A stretch of 50,997 nucleotides of DNA, taken from the NCBI GenBank assembly GCA_014654535.1, contig BNBA01000031.1, positions 1-50,997 of the forward strand, given 5' to 3'. Position 1 is the stretch's first letter. Each line of letters begins with the position of its first letter. The position numbers were made by a program, and so were the translations under genes. This document shows, piece by piece, positions 1 through 10,850 of this stretch. The stretch is from Xanthomonas boreopolis. GTDB taxonomy: Bacteria > Pseudomonadota > Gammaproteobacteria > Xanthomonadales > Xanthomonadaceae. Below the pieces are notes generated by a model. That model was given only the letters and a program-made list of their open reading frames with translations. It was not told the DNA's origin and ran no database searches.

Positions 1-2
1 AG

Positions 3-125
3 CGCGCCAGTGCCTTCAAGAACTGGCTGCACCACTACAACTGGCATCGGCCTCATGCCAGCCTTGGCTACAAACCGCCCATCTCCCGTATCCCACTGAA
101 CAACGTGCTGGGTTTACACAGCTAG
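3..125 (+). CDS. IS481-family transposase, C-terminal end (partial)
   Basis: The open frame enters from the left edge and ends at TAG 123-125. It encodes about 40 residues with [17 protein letters not shown], the end of the DDE integrase core usual in IS481-type transposases (H-x-RPHxSLG), and finishes in LGLHS. The stop overlaps the stop of the convergent MBL gene (122-124). No terminal inverted repeat of the IS is visible after the stop, because the DNA there already codes for the next gene. The right end of the element therefore seems to be lost. Family assignment is from a short fragment. Confidence 0.75.
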   Translation, partial: RASAFKNWLHHYNWHRPHASLGYKPPISRIPLNNVLGLHS

Positions 126-1012
126 GCCGCCAGCGGCCGGGCGCGCAGTTCCTGGACCTCGTGCGCCGTGGAGAAACGCCCCTTGTCGTCGCGCACCACC
201 TGGGCCAGCGCGCACGACGGATCGTGGGTGAAGAACAGGTGCACGTTGCGCGCGAGCTTGTCTTCCAGGAACTCGCGCTTCTCGTCGATCAGCAGCTCCG
301 CGTTGCGGTCGTAGCCCATCGTGATCGGCAAGTGCACCCACGAGCGGCCGGGAATCAGGTCCGCGCAGAACGCCACGCCACCGTGCGCCCGCCCCTGCAC
401 CTGTTCGGGCCCGACGATCTCCGACAGCATCAGCCCCGGCGTATGCCCATCGCTGAAGCTGAAGCGCACCGCCTCGCCGAGCACGCGCGAATGCGGGCCA
501 TCGACGATCTCCAGCCGCCCGCTCGCTTCGAGCAGGTCCTGCAGTTCGGGAATGAAGCTGGCGCGGTCGCGCGGATGCGGATGCCTGGCGCGTTCCCAGT
601 GCGCGGCGCCGACCAGGTAGGTCGCATTGGGGAACAGCAGTTCCGGCGCGCGCCCCTCGGCCCACGGCGCGAGCAAGCCGCCGGCATGGTCGAAGTGCAG
701 GTGGCTGAGCACCACCACGTCGATGTCCTCGTGCTCGAACCCCGCCTCGCGCAGCGATTCGATCAGCACGTGGTTCTCTTCCTGGATGCCGTAGCGCTCG
801 CGCAGCCTGGGCTCGAAGAACGCGCCGACACCGGTCTCGAACAGCACGGTCTTGCCCGCCAGCGGACTGGCCAGCAAGGCGCGGCAAGCCAGTTCGATGC
901 GATTGGCCTCGTCCGGCACGGCCCACTTTTCCCACATCGCGCGCGGCGCGTTCCCGAACATCGCACCGCCATCCAGCTTCTGGGTATTGCCCCGTATCGA
1001 CCAAAGTTTCAT
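122..1012 (-). CDS. MBL-fold metallo-hydrolase
   Basis: A 296-residue metallo-beta-lactamase-fold hydrolase. The zinc-binding HxHxDH motif is present as [10 protein letters not shown] near residue 110, and a late THDPS segment (near 270) supplies a further histidine. The length suits single-domain quinoprotein/AHL-lactonase-like hydrolases. There is no signal peptide, so it is probably cytoplasmic. I start at the ATG at 1012 (MKLWSIRG); a TTG two codons upstream would add only two residues, and neither has a clear ribosome binding site. The substrate cannot be told. The gene is alone, convergent with the IS481 fragment on the left and bordered by tandem repeats upstream. Confidence 0.85.
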   Translation of the reverse strand: MKLWSIRGNTQKLDGGAMFGNAPRAMWEKWAVPDEANRIELACRALLASPLAGKTVLFETGVGAFFEPRLRERYGIQEENHVLIESLREAGFEHEDIDVVVLSHLHFDHAGGLLAPWAEGRAPELLFPNATYLVGAAHWERARHPHPRDRASFIPELQDLLEASGRLEIVDGPHSRVLGEAVRFSFSDGHTPGLMLSEIVGPEQVQGRAHGGVAFCADLIPGRSWVHLPITMGYDRNAELLIDEKREFLEDKLARNVHLFFTHDPSCALAQVVRDDKGRFSTAHEVQELRARPLAA

Positions 1013-1058
1013 TTGCAAATCATCGGGGATTCGGCGTTAAGGATTTGGAAGCAGGCTG

Positions 1059-1158
1059 GGGATTCGGGATTCGGGATTCGGGATTCGGGATTCGGGATTC
1101 GGGATTCGGGATTCGGGATTCGGGATTGGGGATTGGGGATGGGGATGGGGATGGGGAT
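1059..1158. repeat. Heptamer/hexamer tandem repeat (GGGATTC)n
   Basis: Nine perfect copies of GGGATTC run from 1059 to 1121, then two GGGATTG (1122-1135), then four GGGGAT (1135-1158). This is a simple-sequence tract likely to vary in copy number by slippage. It fills most of the gap between the MBL gene start and the end of ggt; no gene is supported here. Confidence 0.95.
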
Positions 1159-1227
1159 GGGGAAAGCATCCTTGCTTGGGCCAGGCGGTCAAGCGACCTG
1201 CCGCTTCTTGCTGCTTCTTGCTTTCCT

Positions 1228-1291
1228 GTGGGAGGGACTTCAGTCCCGACAGCTGGTCGGTAAAGCCTGTCGGGACTGAAGTCCCTCCCGC
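1228..1291. repeat. REP-like inverted repeat downstream of ggt
   Basis: Perfect 23-bp arms at 1230-1252 and 1267-1289 enclose 14 nt. Each arm contains its own small palindrome GGGACTTCAGTCCC. This two-hairpin unit is the same family as the elements at 5380-5442 and 30915-30976. It may protect or terminate ggt mRNA, but no T-tract follows it. Confidence 0.9.
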
Positions 1292-1344
1292 AACGGCCCC
1301 GGAGCAGCCTTTTCCGGCTTCCTGCTCCGGGGGTTCCGGCTCCC

Positions 1345-3093
1345 TCACTTGTCCAACTGCACCTCGGCCGCCCCGACCTCGTTGCGCGGATCGCTGCCGC
1401 CGGCCAGGGTGTTGCTGCGCCTGTCCCATTCCACCGTCTGCAGATTGCCCCAGACGTGGCTGGAGCCGCGCCCGCCGGCGGCGGTGTCGCCCGGCAGCTT
1501 GAGCGCATGGCCCATCGCCTGCAGGCCCTTGACCGTAGCCTCGTCGAAGGTGCCGCTCTCGGCCTCGATCACGTCGGGCAGCCACTGGTGGTGGTAGCGC
1601 GGCAGCGCCGCGACCTGCTGCGGGGTCAGGCCGTCGTCGTAGCCGAGGATGCCCAGCAGCACCATCGTGATGATGCGGCTGCCGCCCGGCGTGCCCAGCA
1701 CCACGGTCTTGTCGGCGTTGCGCATGAAAGTCGGCGTCATCGAGCTGAGCGGGCGCTTGCCCGGCCTGGGCGCGTTGGCCTCGTAGCCCATCACGCCGAA
1801 GGCGTTCGGCGTGCCCGGCTTGAGCGCGAAGTCGTCCATCTCGTCGTTGAGCAGCACCCCGGTGCCCTTCGGGATCAGGCCGGACCCGTACAGCAGGTTC
1901 ACCGTCTGGGTCGCGCCGACCAGGTTGCCCTCGTCGTCGATGATCGAGAAATGCGTGGTCTCGTCGTCCTCCAGGGGCGTCGGATTGCCCGACAGCAGGT
2001 CGCTGGGCGTGGCCTTCTCCGGGTTGATCGTCGAGCGCAGGCCGAGCGCGTAGTCCTTGCTCAGCAGCACGCGCTGCGGGATCGCGGTGAAGTCCGGATC
2101 GCCCAGGAAGAAGGTGCGATCGCGATAGGCGCGGCGCATCGCCTCGACGACCAGGTGGGTGCGATGCGCCGGGTCCATCGCCTTGAGGTCGTAGCCCTCC
2201 AGGATCTGCAGCATCGACGCCAGCGCGATGCCGCCCGAGGACGGCGGCGGCGCGGTGGTGATCTTCCAGCCCTTGTAGTCGAACTGGATCGGCGTGCGCT
2301 GCTTGACCCGGTAGGCGGCCAGTTCCGCGGCGGTCCACTTGCCGCCGGCCTGGTTGACGCCGGCGATCAGCTTCCTGGCGGTCTCGCCCTTGTAGAAGCC
2401 GTCGAAGCCCTTCTCGCCCAGCAACGCCAGCGTGCGCGCCAGTTCGGGCTGCTTGAAGATGTCGCCCTCGGCGATCGGCTTGCCGTTGCGCAGGTACACC
2501 TCGCGCGTGCCGGGGTAGCGCTCCATCACCTCGCGCCGCTGCGCGTAGCCCCTGGCCATGCGCGCGTAGACCGGGAAGCCCTCGGTGGCGATGCGGATCG
2601 CCGGCGCCAGCGACTGCTTCAGCGGCAGGCGGCCGTGCTTCGTCGCCAGTTCGACCAGGGCCGCCGGCAGGCCCGGAATGCCGGCCGACCACGGGCCGTT
2701 GATCGACTTGTTCGGGTCGAGCTTGCCGTCCTTGTCCAGGAACCGGTCGGGCGTGGCCGACTCCGGCGCGGTCTCGCGCGCGTCCAGCATCACGTCCTGC
2801 CCGGTCTTTGCATCGTGCAGCAGGAAGAAGCCGCCGCCGCCCAGGCCGGAACTGATCGGCTCGACCACGCTCAGCGTCGAGGACACCGCCACGGCCGCGT
2901 CGAACGCGTTGCCGCCTTCGCGCAGGATCTGCAGGCCCGCCTCGGTGGCGAGCCGGTGCCCGCTGGCCACGGCCGCGCCCGGCGGATGCGCCGCGGTGCC
3001 GGCGGCAGGTACGGCGGCCGGGGCGGTCCCGGCCCAGGCGACCGGCGACAGCATCAGGCCCAGCAGCAGGACATGGCGGGCGAACGTTCTCAT
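1345..3093 (-). CDS. ggt: Gamma-glutamyltranspeptidase
   Basis: A 582-residue precursor that hydrolyses or transfers the gamma-glutamyl group of glutathione and related compounds in the periplasm. An N-terminal signal peptide is visible (MRTFARHVLLLGLMLSPVAWAG). The large-subunit motif around EPISSGLGGGGF and the autocleavage/nucleophile site ETTHFSIID (the second Thr starts the small subunit) are present, and the length is normal for the family. The start at 3093 is chosen because its ATG overlaps the TGA of the ferredoxin gene (ATGA), implying translational coupling, and because the signal peptide begins there; the frame stays open further upstream only as antisense-like sequence. Confidence 0.95.
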   Translation of the reverse strand: MRTFARHVLLLGLMLSPVAWAGTAPAAVPAAGTAAHPPGAAVASGHRLATEAGLQILREGGNAFDAAVAVSSTLSVVEPISSGLGGGGFFLLHDAKTGQDVMLDARETAPESATPDRFLDKDGKLDPNKSINGPWSAGIPGLPAALVELATKHGRLPLKQSLAPAIRIATEGFPVYARMARGYAQRREVMERYPGTREVYLRNGKPIAEGDIFKQPELARTLALLGEKGFDGFYKGETARKLIAGVNQAGGKWTAAELAAYRVKQRTPIQFDYKGWKITTAPPPSSGGIALASMLQILEGYDLKAMDPAHRTHLVVEAMRRAYRDRTFFLGDPDFTAIPQRVLLSKDYALGLRSTINPEKATPSDLLSGNPTPLEDDETTHFSIIDDEGNLVGATQTVNLLYGSGLIPKGTGVLLNDEMDDFALKPGTPNAFGVMGYEANAPRPGKRPLSSMTPTFMRNADKTVVLGTPGGSRIITMVLLGILGYDDGLTPQQVAALPRYHHQWLPDVIEAESGTFDEATVKGLQAMGHALKLPGDTAAGGRGSSHVWGNLQTVEWDRRSNTLAGGSDPRNEVGAAEVQLDK

Positions 3094-3374
3094 GAGGCGG
3101 GGGGCTCCTGTTCGTACAGTTCGGGATGCTCCTGCTGCAGCCGCAGCAGCTTGGCGAGCAGCTGGTCGTGCGTTTCCGGGATGTCCGGGTCGGGATCGAT
3201 GCACTCCACCGGGCACACCACGACGCACTGCGGCTCGTCGAAGTGGCCGACGCATTCCGTGCAGCGCGCGGGATCGATCACGTAGATCGTCTCGCCCATC
3301 GAAATGGCGTGGTTCGGGCAGGCCGGCTCGCAGACGTCGCAATTGACGCAGAGCTCGTTGATCTTCAGGGACAT
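3090..3374 (-). CDS. YfhL-type 2[4Fe-4S] ferredoxin
   Basis: A 94-residue small ferredoxin, an electron carrier in the cytoplasm. Two cluster motifs are seen: CVNCDVCEPACP (C-x2-C-x2-C-x3-CP) at residues 9-20, and CTECVGHFDEPQCVVVCP, where the longer C-x8-C spacing and C-terminal extension are typical of the YfhL/Allochromatium-type ferredoxins. It overlaps ggt by 4 nt (ATGA). No clear Shine-Dalgarno precedes the ATG at 3374. Confidence 0.95.
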   Translation of the reverse strand: MSLKINELCVNCDVCEPACPNHAISMGETIYVIDPARCTECVGHFDEPQCVVVCPVECIDPDPDIPETHDQLLAKLLRLQQEHPELYEQEPPAS

Positions 3375-3498
3375 TTAGGGGAATTCGGCACCAACCCGGC
3401 CATATTACCGGGATCGGACAGGCAGGTCCGGCCCCGCATGGAACGCTGCGGCCGGCTTTTGCGATGCCGGCTTCGCCGGGGGACGGCCTTCGTGGAGC

Positions 3499-3538
3499 GC
3501 CTTTTGTGGGAGCGGCTTCAGCCGCTCCCACAAAAGGC
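3499..3538. repeat. REP-like perfect hairpin (GGAGCGGCTTCAGCCGCTCC type)
   Basis: Arms of 19 bp (3499-3517 and 3520-3538) pair perfectly around a 2-nt loop, with an AAAA/TTTT step near the ends. It sits in the 257-nt gap between the lipoprotein gene end (3632) and the ferredoxin start (3374). It may act as a terminator for the lipoprotein gene. A second copy of the core is at 35099-35125. Confidence 0.9.
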
Positions 3539-3631
3539 GGGAGGCGCCCGCCCCGGCCGCCGGTCGCACCGGCGGCGGAAGCACGGCGCCTCCGCGTCGT
3601 GGACGGGCGGGCCGAAGCCCGCCGCCCGGCA

Positions 3632-4126
3632 TCACTTCGCTTCGACGAACACGTATTCCGCGCCGGTCGGCTTCACCACGGCCTGCACGCGCTCGTTGTC
3701 GGCCGCCTCGCCGATGAACAGCACGCGCACGCCCTTCATCGAGTCGGCCTGCACGTCCTTGAACGAGGCTTCGATCAGGTCCGCCATCTTGGCCGAGGCC
3801 GACGAACCGAACGCCAGCATGTTGCCCGGCTGCACGCCACGGCTCAGCGCGGTCTTCACGCTCTCCAGCTGGCGCTCGTAGCTGCCCTGGAACTCGGCAT
3901 CCGACTCCGGCGGCAGGTAGTACAGGAACGGGCTGTTGGTGATGGTGCCCAGGTTCTGGCCGACCTCGGCCTGCAGGTACTGCTTCCAGCCGGCGTTGTC
4001 GTCCTTGGCGGGGGCCTTCAGGGCCTGGACCTCGGCGACCGGGGCCGGGGCCTCTTCCTTCTTGCAGGCCGCCAGGGCCAGCGTGGTCATCGTCGCGAGC
4101 GCCAGGGCGCGCATGGTGGTCTTCAT
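3632..4126 (-). CDS. Predicted lipoprotein of unknown function
   Basis: 164 residues. The N-terminus has a charged start, a hydrophobic stretch and a lipobox ending LALAAC (Cys about residue 20) followed by KKEE, so it is probably lipid-anchored in the cell envelope. The mature part (about 140 residues) has no motif I recognise. A strong GGAGG precedes the ATG at 4126. It follows coaD by 42 nt on the same strand and could be co-transcribed with rsmD-coaD. It looks like a conserved hypothetical of this family of bacteria, but I cannot name a function. Confidence 0.85.
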   Translation of the reverse strand: MKTTMRALALATMTTLALAACKKEEAPAPVAEVQALKAPAKDDNAGWKQYLQAEVGQNLGTITNSPFLYYLPPESDAEFQGSYERQLESVKTALSRGVQPGNMLAFGSSASAKMADLIEASFKDVQADSMKGVRVLFIGEAADNERVQAVVKPTGAEYVFVEAK

Positions 4127-4168
4127 GGAACTCCTCCCTCTGTAGGACGTGTGATGATGTGTTTTGGG

Positions 4169-7564
<3,396 letters not shown>

Positions 7565-10471
7565 TCAGAACTTCACGGTCACCCGGCCCCAGTAGTAGCG
7601 GCCCAGCAGGTCGTAGGTCGCCACGTCGGTGTTGGCGTTGTTGACGTTGTTGGCGTAGTACAGCGGCGGCTGCTTGTTGGTGATGTTGTCCACGCCGACA
7701 TCGAAGCGCAGGTGCCACGGCGTGAAATCGTAGCCGGCCTGCAGGTTGTGGTAGACGTAGCTGCCGATCTCGCGCACTACGCCCGGCGCGCCGGAATCTG
7801 CGGACAAGCTCTGCTCCAGGTCGCTGCTGCCGATCTGGGTCTTGCCGACGTAGCGCACGCGCCAGCTCGCGCTCCAGTCGCCCAGGTTCCAGCCCAGCGT
7901 CGCCAGGCCGCGCCAGCGCGGGAAGTTGCCGTAGGAATACGTGTACTTGCCGACGTTGTGGATCGTCACCGTGCTCGGGTCGGTGGTGTCGGGCAGGATG
8001 TCGTAGCGGGTCAGGTAGGTGCCGGTGAGGCCGGCGGTGAAGCGGCCCCACGCGCTTTCCGGCAGCCGGTAGGTCAGGTTGAAGTCGATGCCGCGCGCCC
8101 AGAGCTTGCCGAGGTTGACGGTCGGCTCGGCGATGTAGTTGATCGTGCCGTTGCCGTTGCGATGGATCAGCGCGCAGAACGCGCTGGCCGAGTTGGCGTA
8201 GCACTGGTTGAGCACGGTCTGCGCCGACACCGTGGTGATGGTGTCCTCCAGGTCGATGCGCCACCAGTCCGCGCTCAGCGACAGCCCTTCGATCCAGTGC
8301 GGATCGTAGACGAAGCCGACGTCGTAGGACTTGCCGGTCTCCGGCTTGAGCTGGTAGCCGGCCACGGCCGCGCCCGACGCCTTGCCGGAAACCTGGCCGT
8401 CGGCCTGCTGGTAGCTGCCGTCGGTGGGCACGTTGGCGCAGGCCGCCTCGTGGCCGCCGGTGTAGCCGTTGCACGGATCGTTGGCGGTGGCCGCGTCGCC
8501 GGCCACGCCCGCGTACAGTTCGCTGATGTTGGGCGCGCGGAACACCTGCGAGACGGTGCCGCGCAGCAGCAGGTCCTCCACCGGCCGGTACTCGATCGAG
8601 AGCTTGCTGTTGGTCTTGCTGCCCACCGAGCTGTAGTCGGAGAAGCGCGTGCCGATGGTGACGTTGAGCGAGCTGACGCCGGGCAGGTCCTTCAGCAGCG
8701 GGAACAGCGCCTCGGCGTAGGCCTCCTTGACGTTGAAGCCGCCGTTCAGCACCGAGCCGCAGTACTCGATCACCCCGCACAGGCCGTTCTCGTCGGCGGT
8801 CCACAGCGGATCGGCATGGGTGGTGGTCTCTTCCTTGCGATACGACAGTCCGGCGGCGAGGCTGGCGGTGCCGGCCGGCAGGTCGAACAGGTCGCCGTTG
8901 GCATTGGCCTCGAACTGCTTGACCGTGTAGATGCTGGTGACCACCGGGTCGACCACCATCGATTCCAGCGCGGCGGTGTTGGACGGATCGTTGATGTTGA
9001 AGACGTTGATCGGCGTGCAGCCGGCGATGACGTTGCCCGCGCTGCCGCACTTGACCGTGCCGTCGCTGTCCATGAACGAGGGCCCGACCGCCTGGTTGAA
9101 CTTGGCGTAATCGAGGAAGCCGTAGTTGGTCGACTTCTGCCTGACCCGCCCGTAGTTCAGTGCGGTTTCCCAGCGCCAGGAGCTCTCGCCGAAGCCGCCG
9201 CGCAATCCCGCCGTGGCCTGGAAGTTGTAGGTGTCGTACTGGTAGCGGCGTTTGCCGAGCGAGGTGATGCGCGTGTTGAAATCGTTGTACGAGGTGCCCG
9301 TGGCGCGGTCGGTCCCGAAGTTCACGCCGAACGGGTTGTAGTAGCTGTCGGCGGACACCAGGAAGTTGTCGCCGTTGGCGAAGATCGGGATCGGGGCGAT
9401 CACCGAGGCCGATTCGGTCTTGCTGAACCAGGTGTTGACGTAGGCCTCGACGTTGTCGGTGAGCCGGTAGCTGCCGAGCACGAACGCGTTGGTGCGCTTC
9501 TGCGGCGTCTGCAGCAGGTTGAACGGCTGGTAGTTGTACGAATCGGCGGTGGCGCTGTAGCAATGGAAGTCGCCCTGGCCGGGGGTGCCGCTCACGCCGC
9601 CGTCGAGCGTCACGCGCGAGCAGCCGTGGCGGGCGGCCAGGGCCTTGGAGGCGTCGGAACCGTCGTTGAAGTTGATCGAACCGGTCGGCGTGGCCGAGGA
9701 CCCCTGCTTCACCGACTGCCCGTCGATCAGGTACAGCGCGTCCTTGGAGTAGCCGCGCGCGCCGGCCGAGACCGGATCGATGTCGTGGTAGGAGACGCCG
9801 GCCACGAGGCTGCCGCGGTCCCACGCCTTGCCGGCGGTCAGCGCGAAGTTGCGGCGGTTGCCGTCGCTCTTCCAGCTGGTGCCGAAGTCGCTGCTGAACT
9901 GCACGCCCTCGAACTTCTCGCGCAGGATGAAGTTGACCACGCCGCCGATCGCGTCCGAGCCGTACACGGCCGAGGCGCCGTCGCTGAGCACCTCGACGCG
10001 CTCGATCATGCTGGCCGGGATCGCGTTGACGTCGTTGTAGGCCAGGCGGATGCCGTTGACCAGCACCAGCGTGCGCTTGTCGCCCAGGCCGCGCAGCGAC
10101 ACGGTGGAGGCGCCGGTGCCGCCGCCGTTGTTGGTGTACGGGTTGGTCGCGTTGCCGGCGATCGAGGGCAGTTCCTGCAGCAGGTCGCCGACCGTGGCCT
10201 TGCCGGTGGCCGCGATCTGCTCGGCGCTGACGGTGACCACCGGGTTGGCGGTCTCGGTGTCGACGCGGCGCAGGCGCGAGCCGGTCACGACCACGCTGTC
10301 CAGGGTCTGGGTGGCATCGCCGCCCGAGGGCGCCGCATCCTGGGCGAACGCCGGCGCCGCCACCGCGGAGGCGAGCACGGAAGTGATCGCGAGGCTGAGC
10401 CGGCGCGCGGCGGTGCCGGGGGCGATGGGCGGGCGGGACATCGGGGCGGGATTTGACGGATGCAACGACAT
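7565..10471 (-). CDS. TonB-dependent outer-membrane receptor (1)
   Basis: 968 residues. A signal peptide (cut near ...AAPAFA) is followed by a TonB-box-like DSVVVTGSRL, a plug domain (about 60-170; VGDLLQELPSIAGN, STVSLRGLG, VLVNGIR, AVYGSDAIGGVVNFIL) and a beta-barrel ending in an aromatic residue (RVTVKF). Several paired cysteines lie in predicted loops. Such receptors import large substrates through the outer membrane using the proton-motive force. It heads the polysaccharide-type cluster and is a paralogue of the receptor at 19719-22499. The ATG at 10471 has GAGGAG 9 nt upstream; an alternative start is 10 codons downstream. A candidate regulatory site lies at 10735-10776. The ligand is inferred from context to be an arabinoside or glycopeptide. 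Confidence 0.93.
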   Translation of the reverse strand: MSLHPSNPAPMSRPPIAPGTAARRLSLAITSVLASAVAAPAFAQDAAPSGGDATQTLDSVVVTGSRLRRVDTETANPVVTVSAEQIAATGKATVGDLLQELPSIAGNATNPYTNNGGGTGASTVSLRGLGDKRTLVLVNGIRLAYNDVNAIPASMIERVEVLSDGASAVYGSDAIGGVVNFILREKFEGVQFSSDFGTSWKSDGNRRNFALTAGKAWDRGSLVAGVSYHDIDPVSAGARGYSKDALYLIDGQSVKQGSSATPTGSINFNDGSDASKALAARHGCSRVTLDGGVSGTPGQGDFHCYSATADSYNYQPFNLLQTPQKRTNAFVLGSYRLTDNVEAYVNTWFSKTESASVIAPIPIFANGDNFLVSADSYYNPFGVNFGTDRATGTSYNDFNTRITSLGKRRYQYDTYNFQATAGLRGGFGESSWRWETALNYGRVRQKSTNYGFLDYAKFNQAVGPSFMDSDGTVKCGSAGNVIAGCTPINVFNINDPSNTAALESMVVDPVVTSIYTVKQFEANANGDLFDLPAGTASLAAGLSYRKEETTTHADPLWTADENGLCGVIEYCGSVLNGGFNVKEAYAEALFPLLKDLPGVSSLNVTIGTRFSDYSSVGSKTNSKLSIEYRPVEDLLLRGTVSQVFRAPNISELYAGVAGDAATANDPCNGYTGGHEAACANVPTDGSYQQADGQVSGKASGAAVAGYQLKPETGKSYDVGFVYDPHWIEGLSLSADWWRIDLEDTITTVSAQTVLNQCYANSASAFCALIHRNGNGTINYIAEPTVNLGKLWARGIDFNLTYRLPESAWGRFTAGLTGTYLTRYDILPDTTDPSTVTIHNVGKYTYSYGNFPRWRGLATLGWNLGDWSASWRVRYVGKTQIGSSDLEQSLSADSGAPGVVREIGSYVYHNLQAGYDFTPWHLRFDVGVDNITNKQPPLYYANNVNNANTDVATYDLLGRYYWGRVTVKF

Positions 10472-10734
10472 GCAGCGGACTCCTCGGAGGTGATGTGCAG
10501 CATTTTTCGGGCAAAGCGAGGCCACGCCGGCGCGGCCGGCGAATCGGAAGATGGAATGCAGCCGGGCGCAGGCGTCATGCGCGACGGGGGCAGCGCACCC
10601 GTGCCAGGACCGCCGGATCCCGCGCTGGAACGCAGGTTCAACGAAAAGCGGGGCAACCTTCGACGCCGTGCCAGGCAACGGCGTCGGGTCTTGCGTTAAT
10701 CAGTCGGTAACAATGTGCCTGTAGTCCGACATGG
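10472..10734 (-). other. Leader region of TonB receptor 1
   Basis: This stretch lies between the candidate regulatory site and the receptor start. No gene is supported; the small open frames are GC-driven. If the 10735-10743 element marks a promoter, the receptor has a 5' leader of about 260 nt. Confidence 0.4.
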
Positions 10735-10776
10735 CGTCTTGTCGCATTTTTCGTCCATGGCTGCGGAAAACGGCAT
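10735..10776 (-). promoter_or_regulatory. Candidate regulon site upstream of TonB receptor 1 (diverged copy)
   Basis: CGTCTTGTC (10735-10743) matches the 9-mer CGTCTTGAC at 8 of 9 positions. After exactly 17 nt comes CTGCGGAAAACGGCAT (10761-10776), 12 of 16 matches to ATGCGGAAATCCGCAC. The layout equals that at 13469-13510 and 22721-22762. It is read here on the plus strand; the regulated gene lies to the left on the minus strand. Also visible is a wider inverted pair GCGGAAA/TTTCCGC (10763-10769 / 10779-10785). Confidence 0.6.
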
Positions 10777-10850
10777 GATTTCCGCGCGTCGCGCCGCCGC
10801 CGGCCGCAAGCCGATACGCCTGCAACCATTCCGCGTCGCGAGGCGTTCCA

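Noticed and set aside
1059-1158. CRISPR-like array
   Set aside because: Repeats are directly adjacent 7-mers with no spacers, so this is a simple tandem tract.
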